10,989 nt of DNA from JBOHPP01 sp050731755 (GCA_050731755.1 JBOHPP010000077.1:1-10989), one strand, 5' to 3'; shown: positions 1-7,990, counted from the stretch's first letter. Program-made: numbers and translations. The notes: generated by a model from the letters alone, not told the origin.

Positions 1-315
1 CAGGCGCGGTTGCTGACCGACCCGCCGCTCTGGTGCTGGGAGATCGTGGACGCCAGCGGCGCGCTCGTGGCCAGCAGCTGGCAGAGCGAGTGGGAGGCCT
101 ACTCCTCGGCTGGCGAAGCTCTTCGGCACGCGCTCCCGGCGCTCGGCCGATTCTCGCGGGGCGCGGGCGTGCTTTTCGGGGTCAGGCGGCGGTCCGGCCC
201 GGCCGCGCTTGCTCGTCGAGGTGACGCCGTGCCCGTGCAATCACTCGCTCGAGTTGTTGGTGGTCAGCCGCCCGCAACTCGGCCGCCAGGCGGCGACACT
301 CCGGACAGTCGCTGA
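1..315 (+). CDS. Unrecognised small protein, 3' part only
   Basis: An open frame runs from the first base to a TGA at 313-315. The part before position 180 looks like genuine protein: it is rich in Trp and acidic residues, with the motifs DPPLWCWEIVDASG and SSWQSEWEAYSSAGEALRHA. I do not recognise the family. After about position 180 the translation becomes Arg/Pro/Gly-rich and overlaps the 3' end of the YihY gene on the opposite strand by 134 bp. The true stop may therefore differ, for example if a frameshift lies near position 170. A TTG at 10-12 could be an internal start, but the frame is open at the window edge, so the beginning is probably outside. No function can be assigned. Confidence 0.45.
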   Translation, partial: QARLLTDPPLWCWEIVDASGALVASSWQSEWEAYSSAGEALRHALPALGRFSRGAGVLFGVRRRSGPAALARRGDAVPVQSLARVVGGQPPATRPPGGDTPDSR

Positions 316-1192
316 GGCGCCCGGCCGGGTCGCCGCGCTCGGCCGCCGCCGCCGTCCGGTTGATCTCGGCGTTGATCTCGGCTCCGACCAGTAACGCCAG
401 GCCGGTCAGATAGAGCCACAGCAGCAGGAGAATCACCCCGCCAATCGACCCGTACGTCGCATTGTAGTTGGCGAAGTGCGCCACGTAGAACCGGAGCCCG
501 GCGGACGCCACCAACCAGCCGGCCACGGCGAAGACCGCCCCCGGAGCGACCGCCGACCAGCGCTGCTTGACCGTCGGCGCGAGGTAATACACGAGGCCGA
601 CGCCGACGAGCACGAGGGCGAGAGCCACCGGCCAGCGGACGATATTCCAAGCCACGGTGAACGCGGCGCCGAGGCCGATCATCTGGGCGAGGCCCTCCGC
701 GATGGGGGGGCCGAGCACGAGGAGCGTCAGCGCCGTCAGCGTGAACCCCGAAAACACGACGGTCAACCCGACCGCCACCAGGCGGATCTTCCACCAGGGC
801 CGGGTGTCGGTGACGTCGTAGGCGGCGTTGAGAGCGGTGATGATCGACCCCATGCCGTTGGAGGCCGCCCACAAGGCGACCAGCGCGCCGAGGGAGACGA
901 GGCTCCCGCGGGCCCCGCGCAGGATCTCCTCGAGCGTCTTGGTCAGCATGGAGAAGGCGTCGACCGGGAGCACGCGGGCCATGTAGGCGATCAACTGATC
1001 GAGCAGGGCCGCGGTGGGCAGCAAGCCCAGCAACGCGGCCAGGAACAGGAGCGTGGGGAAGAGCGCAAAGACGAAGTAGTAGGAGAGCGCGGCGGCACGA
1101 TCTACGATCTCGTCCTCGCCCAGTTCGCGCCACACCTGGCGCGCGATCGCCGTGAACGACCGGCCCGCCCGTGGCGGGGACGCCACGCTCAC
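182..1192 (-). CDS. YihY/BrkB-family inner membrane protein
   Basis: This 336-residue integral membrane protein belongs to the YihY/virulence factor BrkB family (the family once mis-called RNase BN); its substrate or exact role is not established. The N-terminal signature is clear: a cytoplasmic amphipathic stretch, then DRAAALSYYFVFALFPTLLF. About six hydrophobic helices follow, including a GALVALWAASNGMGSIITALN segment and the family pattern YNATYGSIGGVILLLLWLY near the end. The C-terminal tail of about 50 residues is charged, with a CPEC pair and several Arg/His. I chose the GTG at 1190-1192 because its GTGA overlaps the stop of the upstream permease gene (1189-1191), indicating translational coupling. 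A much longer open frame reaches 1753 but runs out of frame through the permease gene and has no family similarity there. Confidence 0.93.
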   Translation of the reverse strand: MSVASPPRAGRSFTAIARQVWRELGEDEIVDRAAALSYYFVFALFPTLLFLAALLGLLPTAALLDQLIAYMARVLPVDAFSMLTKTLEEILRGARGSLVSLGALVALWAASNGMGSIITALNAAYDVTDTRPWWKIRLVAVGLTVVFSGFTLTALTLLVLGPPIAEGLAQMIGLGAAFTVAWNIVRWPVALALVLVGVGLVYYLAPTVKQRWSAVAPGAVFAVAGWLVASAGLRFYVAHFANYNATYGSIGGVILLLLWLYLTGLALLVGAEINAEINRTAAAAERGDPAGRLSDCPECRRLAAELRAADHQQLERVIARARRHLDEQARPGRTAA

Positions 1193-1665
1193 GCCCCGCC
1201 CCGGCCTCGTCCGTGCTTCGAGCGGTGCCGGCTCTCGGCCTCTTCGATCGAATGCGATTGCGTCAGGCTGCCGTCCTGTCGGGCCAGACGCACCAGCCAC
1301 TCGTAGTGCCGGCGCAGCGCCTGGATCTCCTCCTCGGTCAGGGTCTCCACATTGATCAGCCGGTTGCTCGCCCCGTTCAGCGCCGCGACGATCTCGTTGA
1401 GCTTCAGGTGGAGCGCCGCCGCGTCCTTGTTCTGAGAACGCTGGATGAGGAATACCATCAGAAAGGTCACGATGGTAGTCGCCGTGTTGACGACGAGCTG
1501 CCAGGAGTCGGAAAAGCCGAACACAGGACCGCTGAGGGCCCACAGGACGACGGCGACCAGCGCGGCCCCGAAGCCCCACGACGATCCCGCCCAGCCGGTC
1601 ACGCGATGAGAGAGCCGCTCGAGGGCGCGCTCTAGAGAACTCGCCGCTCGCCGCCGCGTCGTCAT
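1189..1665 (-). CDS. Low-affinity iron permease family membrane protein
   Basis: This 158-residue protein matches the bacterial short form of the low-affinity iron permease family (Fet4-like). The sequence shows a basic N-terminus with an amphipathic helix, a first membrane segment near residues 30-50 and the hallmark GPVFGFSDSWQLVVNT. A second membrane segment follows with TTIVTFLMVFLIQRSQNKD, and then ALHLKLNEI. Iron transport has not been shown for most short members, so the name is a family label. I prefer the ATG at 1663-1665 to a GTG 15 bases upstream, because the family begins there and the predicted sigma-54 transcription start (about 1672) would exclude the GTG. No Shine-Dalgarno precedes the ATG. 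The gene is coupled to YihY by a 4-bp overlap. Confidence 0.9.
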   Translation of the reverse strand: MTTRRRAASSLERALERLSHRVTGWAGSSWGFGAALVAVVLWALSGPVFGFSDSWQLVVNTATTIVTFLMVFLIQRSQNKDAAALHLKLNEIVAALNGASNRLINVETLTEEEIQALRRHYEWLVRLARQDGSLTQSHSIEEAESRHRSKHGRGRGGA

Positions 1666-1682
1666 TGTTGCACTGGACACGC

Positions 1683-1698
1683 AGCAAGCCCGGTGCCG
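1683..1698 (-). promoter_or_regulatory. Sigma-54 (-24/-12) promoter for permease-YihY unit
   Basis: The minus strand reads CGGCACCGGGCTTGCT, against the sigma-54 consensus TGGCACG-N4-TTGCW. The invariant GG and GC are present with the correct 10-bp separation, and the -12 block TTGCT is perfect. The -24 block differs at its first base and at the weak seventh base. Counting from the -12 C puts transcription start at about 1672, 7 nt before the ATG at 1665. It is back to back with the stronger plus-strand element at 1730-1745. Confidence 0.6.
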
Positions 1699-1729
1699 TC
1701 GACTGGTGCCGGGCCGGTGGCCTGTCCCG

Positions 1730-1745
1730 TGGCACGCGCGTTGCT
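1730..1745 (+). promoter_or_regulatory. Sigma-54 (-24/-12) promoter for HPF operon, perfect consensus
   Basis: TGGCACGCGCGTTGCT is an exact match to the sigma-54 consensus TGGCACG-N4-TTGCW, including the invariant GG and GC at the correct spacing. The -12 C is at 1744, so transcription should start near 1756, a few bases before the GTG/ATG of the HPF-type gene (1759/1762). An NtrC-type sigma-54 activator is encoded at 6531-7868 in the same window, although this promoter may be served by a different activator. Confidence 0.75.
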
Positions 1746-1761
1746 CCGCTCACACACGGTG

Positions 1762-2133
1762 ATGATCGCCATCGAGGGCGCGAACCACGACGCGGCGCTC
1801 CGCGCGCTGATCGTGCGGAAGCTGGAAGCGGTGTCCCGTCGCCTGCGGCCCGCCCCGGTGGGTGTGCGGGTGATGTTCACCGACGAGAATGGCCCCAAGG
1901 GCGGCGTCGGCACCCGGTGCGGGCTCACGCTGGACCTCCCGCGGCGGCCGGAACTGCATGCCGAGGAGATCGCCGAGACCCACCGGCTGGCCTTCGACCT
2001 CGCCCTGGCCAGCCTGGAGCGTCAGGCCCTGCGTGATCTCGAGGCGGCCCGAGAGCGTCGCCGGCGGCCCAAGAAATACTTCGTGGCCAAGCGGCTGCTC
2101 GAAGGCGATGGCCAGCGGGAGAGGCCGGCGTGA
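1762..2133 (+). CDS. HPF/RaiA-family ribosome hibernation protein
   Basis: This 123-residue protein looks like a short-form ribosome hibernation factor (S30AE fold), which binds the small ribosomal subunit and silences it in stasis. Visible signs are the first strand MIAIEGAN, the following helix ALRALIVRKLEAV, the family-like strand VMFTDENGPKGGVGTRC, and a long C-terminal helix ending in a basic RERRRRPKKYFVAKR tail. The open frame extends back to 1693, but the family similarity begins at the ATG at 1762 (a GTG at 1759 is the alternative), and the predicted transcription start at about 1756 excludes earlier starts. There is no Shine-Dalgarno. Its stop overlaps the GTG of the next gene by 4 bp. 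Divergence from classical HPF is considerable, so the exact subfamily is uncertain. Confidence 0.8.
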   Translation: MIAIEGANHDAALRALIVRKLEAVSRRLRPAPVGVRVMFTDENGPKGGVGTRCGLTLDLPRRPELHAEEIAETHRLAFDLALASLERQALRDLEAARERRRRPKKYFVAKRLLEGDGQRERPA

Positions 2134-3263
2134 GAGAAATCCGGACCCCATTGCGGCGACTGGCGCGGTTGGAACCTCCGGCGGCCCCCGTGGTGAGCGT
2201 GTACCTCAACATCCAGTGGGTCGACGAGCAGCAGCGCGAACGAGTCCGGGTCTTTCTCAAGACCCGGATCCACGAGGCCCGTGAGGCGGGCACCGCCGCT
2301 GCCGCCGACCTCGACTGGATCGAGGCCCAGGGGCGCGCGCTCGTCGACCGCTCTCTGTTCGTAGACGCCAACGGCGTCGCGCTGTTCGCGAGCGCGTCGG
2401 CCGGCCTGCGCGAGATCCTGCCGGTCCGCGTGCCGTTCGAAGACACCTTCGTCGTGGACACGCGGCCGTTCCTGCGCCCCCTGGCCCGCGCCGTCGAGGA
2501 GACGCCGGCCGCGCTGGTGGTGTTCGTCGACGGAACCCGGGCCCGGCTGATTCCGCTGGATCCCACGGGTCCGGAGGACGAGGTCATCCTCGACAGCGGG
2601 GTGCCGGGACGCCACCGCATGGGCGGCTGGGCCGCGTTGGCCCAGTCGCGTTACCAGCGCCACATCGCCGAGCATCGGGAGCAACACTTCGAGGCGGTGG
2701 CGGCGGCTGTCGTCGAATGGAGTGAGGGCCAGGGCCCCGAGCGAATCGTGCTGTGTGGTGAGGCCCGTATGACGGCTGCGCTCCGCCGGCATCTTCCCGA
2801 GCGCATGGCCCCTCGCATCGTCGGCACCATCGCCGGCGCCGGGTACGAGCCGGCCACGCGGTTAGGCGCGCGCGCCGCCGAGCTGCTGGCGCGCGCCCAG
2901 GGGGGCCGGGAAGACGAGGCCGTGAAGGCGGTGCTGGCCGAAGCGGCCGGGGGCGCCACGGCTGTTGCTGGTCTCGAGCCGACGCTCGACGCCGTCAACC
3001 GCGGGGCGGTGCGGGACCTCTACGTGTTGACGACGTTTCGCGAGGCCGGAGGCGCCTGCGCGGCATGTGGCGCGCTTCAGCGGCGGTTCCAGTTTCGTTG
3101 TGCGTTCTGCGGCAAAGACGTTCGGGCCACCGAGCTGGGCGAAGCGATGGTCGAGCGCGTGCTGGCGGAGGGTGGCCACATCACCACGGTCGAGCGCCAC
3201 CCCGGCCTGGCCGAGCGCGATGGAATCGCGGCCCGGCTGCGCTACGCGGAGGGTCATCGATGA
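2130..3263 (+). CDS. baeRF (bacterial eRF1/Vms1-like) protein with zinc ribbon
   Basis: This 377-residue protein resembles the bacterial archaeo-eukaryotic release factor-like (baeRF, Vms1/Rv2629-type) family, thought to act on stalled or idle ribosomes. The N-terminus has the family start PPAAPVVSVYLNIQ. The central part has VVFVDGTRARLIPL and then a GGW...Q...RYQRH segment (GG at 165-166, Q172 and Q176), which stands where release factors carry the GGQ loop. The C-terminal part has a helical region, the DLYVLTTF strand and a four-cysteine zinc ribbon (C310/C313 and C324/C327). It ends with AMVERVLAEGGHITTVERH, an eRF1-like domain 3 feature. The GTG start overlaps the HPF stop and has a GGGAGAGG ribosome binding site at about 2117-2124. 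Peptidyl-tRNA hydrolysis is an inference; the loop is not a canonical GGQ. Confidence 0.82.
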   Translation: MREIRTPLRRLARLEPPAAPVVSVYLNIQWVDEQQRERVRVFLKTRIHEAREAGTAAAADLDWIEAQGRALVDRSLFVDANGVALFASASAGLREILPVRVPFEDTFVVDTRPFLRPLARAVEETPAALVVFVDGTRARLIPLDPTGPEDEVILDSGVPGRHRMGGWAALAQSRYQRHIAEHREQHFEAVAAAVVEWSEGQGPERIVLCGEARMTAALRRHLPERMAPRIVGTIAGAGYEPATRLGARAAELLARAQGGREDEAVKAVLAEAAGGATAVAGLEPTLDAVNRGAVRDLYVLTTFREAGGACAACGALQRRFQFRCAFCGKDVRATELGEAMVERVLAEGGHITTVERHPGLAERDGIAARLRYAEGHR

Positions 3264-3946
3264 ACACCACAGTAGTGGCCATGACGGCGGCAGCGGTCGG
3301 CGCGGCGGTGACCTACGTCCTCGATCCGGATAGGGGACGCCGCCGGCGTGCCCTGGTGCGAGATCGGGTCGTGTCCCTGGCTCACGCGAGTCGCGCCGCC
3401 GCCGATACGACGTCCCGGGACGTGGCCAATCGCGCTCGCGGCCTGTTCGCCAGCCTGCGGTCGCGGGCGGTGCAGGAGCTGCCCAGCGATGCGGTGCTGG
3501 CCGCGCGTGTGCGCGCGCGGCTGGGCTTCGCCGTGCGCCATCCCGGGTCTGTTGAGGTGGATGTGACCGGCGGTCGGGTCACCATCAGCGGGCCGGTCCT
3601 GGCCGACGAGGCCGGACGGCTGCTCGACCGCGTCGCCCGAATGCGGGGCGTCGCCGAGGTCCACAACCGCCTGCAGGTGCACGACCGGTCCGACGGGGTG
3701 CCCGGGCTGCAGGGCGAGCCCTCGTCGCGATGGGGGGCCTGGGAGTTCGAGTGGATGCAGCGGAACTGGTCCCCGGCCGCGCGCCTCGTCGCTGGCCTGA
3801 CCGGCGGAGCATTGCTGATCGCCGGGCTGGGGCGCCGCGGGTCGCTCGGGATCGCCGTCGGTATTCTCGGCGCGGCACTGCTGGCGCGCGCGCTGACCAA
3901 TCGAGAGCTTGCGCGCCTGGCCGGCGTCCGGCACCGCTCCGCCTGA
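3260..3946 (+). CDS. BON-domain membrane-anchored protein
   Basis: This 228-residue protein starts with a small hydrophobic, alanine-rich segment followed by DPDRGRRRRALVRDR, a pattern usual for N-terminal anchors of BON and YtxH-like proteins. A BON domain (about residues 73-141) follows, ending in the motif VTISGPVLADEAGRLLDRV and then GVAEVHNRLQVHD. BON domains are thought to bind membranes or phospholipids and occur in osmotic-stress proteins. A second hydrophobic, glycine-rich region near residues 170-215 (ARLVAGLTGGALLIAGLGRR onward) resembles DUF2892/YgaP-type membrane hairpins. The ATG overlaps the baeRF stop (ATGA), and a good GGAGG lies at 3248-3252. The context implies envelope maintenance under the same stress that induces the HPF protein. 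Confidence 0.87.
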   Translation: MNTTVVAMTAAAVGAAVTYVLDPDRGRRRRALVRDRVVSLAHASRAAADTTSRDVANRARGLFASLRSRAVQELPSDAVLAARVRARLGFAVRHPGSVEVDVTGGRVTISGPVLADEAGRLLDRVARMRGVAEVHNRLQVHDRSDGVPGLQGEPSSRWGAWEFEWMQRNWSPAARLVAGLTGGALLIAGLGRRGSLGIAVGILGAALLARALTNRELARLAGVRHRSA

Positions 3947-3951
3947 TCGCG

Positions 3952-4805
3952 ATGGCCGAGCGACGAAACGGAGGGCCGCGGACGATCTGGAAAGGGGCGC
4001 TGACGTTCGGGCTCGTCACCGTTTCGGTCAGCAGGCACTCGGCCACGCGGCGAGAGGCGGCGCTGCCGTTCCGACTGCTTCACGCCAAGGACGCGGCCCC
4101 CATCGACTACCGTCGCTTCTGCAGCTCGGAGGGCGTCGAAGTCCCCTGGCGCGACGTCGTCAAAGGCTACGAGTACGCGAAGAACCGGTTCGTCGTGCTG
4201 ACCCGCGAGGAGCTGGCGCGCGCCCAGGTCGGAGCCAGCCAGACGATCGAGATCCGCGAGTTCGTTCCGGCTCAAGCCGTCGATCTCGCCTACATCGAAG
4301 CGCCGTACTGGCTCGCCCCTACCGGCCCCGGCGGCAAGGCGTACACGCTGCTGCGGGCGGCCCTGGCCAAAGCCGGCCGCGTCGGCATCGGGACGTTCGT
4401 GCTGCGTCAGCGCGAGCGTCTGATTGCCGTCCGGCCTTCGGGCTCGGGCGCTCATGCTCACGACCATGCGGTTCGCCGACGCGCTGAAGGGCGCGGAAGG
4501 GCTGAGCATCCCTCAGGACGGCAAGGTGTCCCGGCGCGAGATCGACCTCGCCCTCCAGCTGGTGGCCACGCTCGCCGCCGACTGGAAGCCCGAGCGGTAC
4601 CGAGACACCTACCGGGAGACGCTCCGGGCGCTCATCGAGCGCAAGCGCAAAGGCGAGGCGATCGTGGCGCCCGGAGGGTCCGGCCCCGCGCAAGGTGATC
4701 GACCTGGTCGACGCGCTCCGGCGGAGCCTCGAGACGCGGCGACGGGAGCCGGCCGTCGCCGGCCGCCGTCGGCGGGACCCGACCATGCGACGCCGAGCGG
4801 CATGA
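3952..4805 (+). pseudogene. ku: NHEJ DNA-end-binding protein Ku, two frameshifts as given
   Basis: The bacterial Ku homodimer rings broken DNA ends and recruits LigD for non-homologous end joining. The N-terminal core is intact from the ATG at 3952, with TIWKGALTFGLV, FRLLHAKD, VPWRDVVKGYEY and VGIGTFVLRQRERLIAVRPSG. At about 4439-4447 the frame moves by one base (one extra base, probably T4444) and Ku resumes with RALMLTTMRFAD and ALQLVATLAADWKPERYRDTY. At about 4670-4673 one extra C shifts it again, after which the usual ending RKVIDLVDALRRSLE follows, and the stop at 4803-4805 overlaps the next ATG. Removing two bases gives a normal 283-residue Ku. Conserved sequence continues on both sides of each shift, so they are recent mutations or sequencing/assembly errors. 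No ligD lies in the window. No slippery heptamer suggests programmed shifting. Confidence 0.88.
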
Positions 4806-5331
4806 GCGGCCGGCGCGTCGCCATCACGGCGCTCAGCGGTCTGGGCCTGCTGGATGCTCTCTACATGCTCGCCTATCACCAGGGATGGATCGACTCGCTC
4901 GTGTGTCCGTTCTTCGGCCGCGGGTGCGAGAAGGTGGGACGCTCTCGGCACGCGCGGCACCTCGGCGTGCCCAACGCCGCGGTGGGCGCCGCCGGCTACG
5001 CGGCGATGGCCAGCCTGGCCCTGTGGGAAACCCGGCGACCGCTCGCCGCGTGGCAACGGCTGGCCCTTCCCGGTCTGGCCCTCGCGGCCAGTGCCGCCAG
5101 CGTGTTCCTGACGTGGGAGCAGGCGCGCGGGTCCGTGCCTGGTGCTTCTGGTGCCTCAGCTCGACGGCGATCAACCTCGCCCTGGGCGAGGCCCGGACCG
5201 CCCGCCTGCGCCGTCCGCGTGTGTCGAAGGAACCGCCACCGTTGTCGCACCCCGCGCGAACGGGGAGGTTTGGAGGGGGCGGTCGCTGCCCCCTCCAACT
5301 TCATGGGGGCCGTAGAGGCCCCTCCGACTAG
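4802..5331 (+). pseudogene. VKOR-family thiol oxidoreductase, one frameshift as given
   Basis: Bacterial VKOR re-oxidises DsbA-like partners at the membrane, using quinone, to form disulfides in the periplasm. The ATG overlaps the Ku stop (ATGA). Visible are a first membrane helix with LSGLGLLDALYMLAYH, the outer cysteine pair CPFFGRGC, the family segment HLGVPNAAVGAAGYAAMASL, two more helices, and SVFLTWEQARG. A base then seems to be missing from the G-run at 5129-5131; in the other frame the active-site CFWC and the last helix LSSTAINLALG follow. Corrected length is about 176 residues, longer than the usual single-domain form, because an Arg/Pro/Gly-rich tail of some 45 residues runs through two hairpins to the TAG at 5329-5331. 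No DsbA-like partner is nearby. Confidence 0.85.
5270..5298. terminator. Strong 11-bp hairpin between convergent genes
   Basis: TTGGAGGGGGC pairs perfectly with GCCCCCTCCAA across the 7-nt loop GGTCGCT. A second smaller hairpin follows at 5306-5322 (GGGGCC / GGCCCC, loop GTAGA). They sit at the meeting point of the VKOR gene and the opposed GGDEF gene, so a bidirectional terminator or mRNA 3'-end stabiliser is likely. Neither side has a T-tract, so it is not a canonical intrinsic terminator. Confidence 0.45.
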
Positions 5332-5333
5332 GA

Positions 5334-6389
5334 TCAGGCGGTTGCCACGCCGTTGCCGCCTGCGCGCTTGGCGTTGTAGAGGGCGCGGTCGGCGGCGAGC
5401 AGCAACTCCTCGCCGGTTCTCGCGTCATCCGGCATGGAAGCCACCCCGATGCTCACCGTGAGACGTCCGTACGCGAAGTCACGTCGGGCAATGGCCCCGC
5501 GGATGCGGCGCGCGTAGCCCATGGCGCCGGGCTTGGCGGTGTCGGCCAGCAGCACGGCAAACTCGTCACCTCCGTAACGGCTGGTCACCGAGAAGCCGCG
5601 GGCCGGCTCGGCCACCAGCGTCGCCGCCAGCTCTTTGAGGGAGTAGTCGCCGGCGCCGTGGCCCTTAGTGTCGTTGATCTCCTTGAAGGAATCGATGTCG
5701 ATGAGCGCCACCGACAGCGGCTGACCCGAGTGCGCGCGGCGCCGCACCTCCTCCTCCAACCGTAGCGAGAAGTAACGCCGGTTGTAGATCCCCGTCAGCG
5801 AGTCCTTGTAGGACAACTCCCCCAGCCGGACGTTGTCGATGGCGACCGCTGCCTGCGAAGCCAGCGCCCGGATGAGCGGTTCCCAACGCGAATGGAAGGG
5901 CACCGCCTGGCCCTTGTCGTCGAGCGCGTTGATCAGTTCGAGAACGCCGACCACTCGGGCCGTGAGGTCCTGCATGGGGACCACCAGGACCGAGTGGGTC
6001 CGGTACTCGAAGCGGTTGTCGAAGAGATCGTTGAACGCGTAAGGACGGTCGGAGCCGAGCGCGTAGGCGTCGACGATGTTGATGATCTCGTTCCGGTGGG
6101 CCGCGTAGCCGGCCAGGCTCGATCCGTCGACGGGCAGCCATTCGTCGCGGAACTTCCGGTCCACCTCCTCGGGGCTGAGCCGCCCGGCCAGCACGTCGTT
6201 CTGGACGACGGCAAAGCGCAGGTGATCGCTCTCGCGCATGAAGAGCGTGCCGGCCTCGGCGCGCGTGAAGCGCCGGGCTTCGGTGAGGATTTGGGATAGC
6301 AACGCCGGCAGCGAGCGCTGGTTGGTGAGCGCGATGCCGATGTCGATGAGTTGGCGCAGGAGATCGGGCAGGTCGGGTTCTCTCACCAT
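5334..6389 (-). CDS. GAF-GGDEF diguanylate cyclase
   Basis: This 351-residue cytosolic protein should make cyclic di-GMP from two GTP. Residues about 20-165 form a GAF sensor domain (ARRFTRAEAGTLFMRESDHL, VLVVPMQDLTARVVGVLELIN), and residues about 180-345 form the cyclase. The cyclase has DSLTGIYNRRYF, the metal-binding ALIDIDSFKEIND, GHGAGD, the active-site YGGDEF (GGDEF at 273-277) and the closing ADRALYNAKRAGGN. All catalytic residues are present. The inhibitory I-site RxxD is degenerate: R264 is kept but the Asp position is Ser267, so product inhibition is probably weak or lost. I chose the ATG at 6387-6389, whose start fits the GAF helix; a TTG at 6437 would add 16 non-family residues and lie upstream of the candidate promoter. 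The gene meets the VKOR gene tail to tail. Confidence 0.93.
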   Translation of the reverse strand: MVREPDLPDLLRQLIDIGIALTNQRSLPALLSQILTEARRFTRAEAGTLFMRESDHLRFAVVQNDVLAGRLSPEEVDRKFRDEWLPVDGSSLAGYAAHRNEIINIVDAYALGSDRPYAFNDLFDNRFEYRTHSVLVVPMQDLTARVVGVLELINALDDKGQAVPFHSRWEPLIRALASQAAVAIDNVRLGELSYKDSLTGIYNRRYFSLRLEEEVRRRAHSGQPLSVALIDIDSFKEINDTKGHGAGDYSLKELAATLVAEPARGFSVTSRYGGDEFAVLLADTAKPGAMGYARRIRGAIARRDFAYGRLTVSIGVASMPDDARTGEELLLAADRALYNAKRAGGNGVATA

Positions 6390-6403
6390 GCTCCGGGACG
6401 CGA

Positions 6404-6419
6404 TCCAAGAGACGTGCCA
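6404..6419 (-). promoter_or_regulatory. Candidate sigma-54 promoter of the GGDEF gene
   Basis: The minus strand reads TGGCACGTCTCTTGGA. The -24 block TGGCACG is perfect and spacing is exact, but the normally conserved C at -12 is G. Predicted start is about 6393, only 4 nt from the ATG at 6389. The mismatch lies at an important position, so this is weaker than the pair at 1683-1745. Confidence 0.42.
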
Positions 6420-6484
6420 AAGGGGGACAACAGGCAAGTACCTGAAAGCGTTGGCGATAGGGGGTTGCTAGGGCGTTTGCCTCA

Positions 6485-6490
6485 TTGACA
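6485..6490 (+). promoter_or_regulatory. Possible -35 box for the sigma-54 activator gene
   Basis: TTGACA matches the housekeeping -35 consensus exactly and lies 40 bases before the ATG at 6531. No convincing -10 box follows at 16-18 bp (best is CACGTT at 6509-6514), so this is weak. A constitutive promoter would suit an activator gene. Confidence 0.2.
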
Positions 6491-6530
6491 ACTTACCACC
6501 CAACCGGCCACGTTCTGGACAGGAAGTCAA

Positions 6531-7868
<1,338 letters not shown>

Positions 7869-7904
7869 TGCAAATGGGGGAGGAGGTCTGCGAACCCGCC
7901 GCGA

Positions 7905-7918
7905 TTCTCCCGGGAGAA
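7905..7918. promoter_or_regulatory. 14-bp perfect palindrome, candidate activator-binding site
   Basis: TTCTCCCGGGAGAA is its own reverse complement. It lies about 100-110 bp upstream of the start predicted from the sigma-54 element at 7991-8006, the usual distance of enhancer sites for NtrC-type proteins, and directly after the gene of such a protein. Binding is inferred. I saw no second full copy in the window. Confidence 0.35.
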
Positions 7919-7930
7919 ACTGGCCCGCTC

Positions 7931-7947
7931 GACCGACGTTTTCGGTC
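7931..7947 (+). terminator. Weak hairpin after the activator gene
   Basis: GACCGA pairs with TCGGTC around the loop CGTTT, followed by TTCC rather than a T-run. It could slow or end transcription of the activator gene, or be chance; a 6-bp stem is short. Confidence 0.2.
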
Positions 7948-7990
7948 TTCCGCTCCCTCAAAGCTCCGCGATTCCGCCCACTTGGTGGTT

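Noticed and set aside
182..1753. A 523-residue version of the YihY protein
   Set aside because: The extra N-terminal 187 residues are an out-of-frame reading of the permease gene, rich in Arg/Pro/Gly and without family similarity.
4439..4673. Programmed frameshifting in ku
   Set aside because: No slippery heptamer or following structure is evident, two shifts would be needed, and Ku is not known to use recoding.
6452..6469. TGGCGA...TTGCT upstream of the activator gene as a fifth sigma-54 promoter
   Set aside because: The distance between the GG and GC is 2 bp too long; sigma-54 spacing is nearly invariant.
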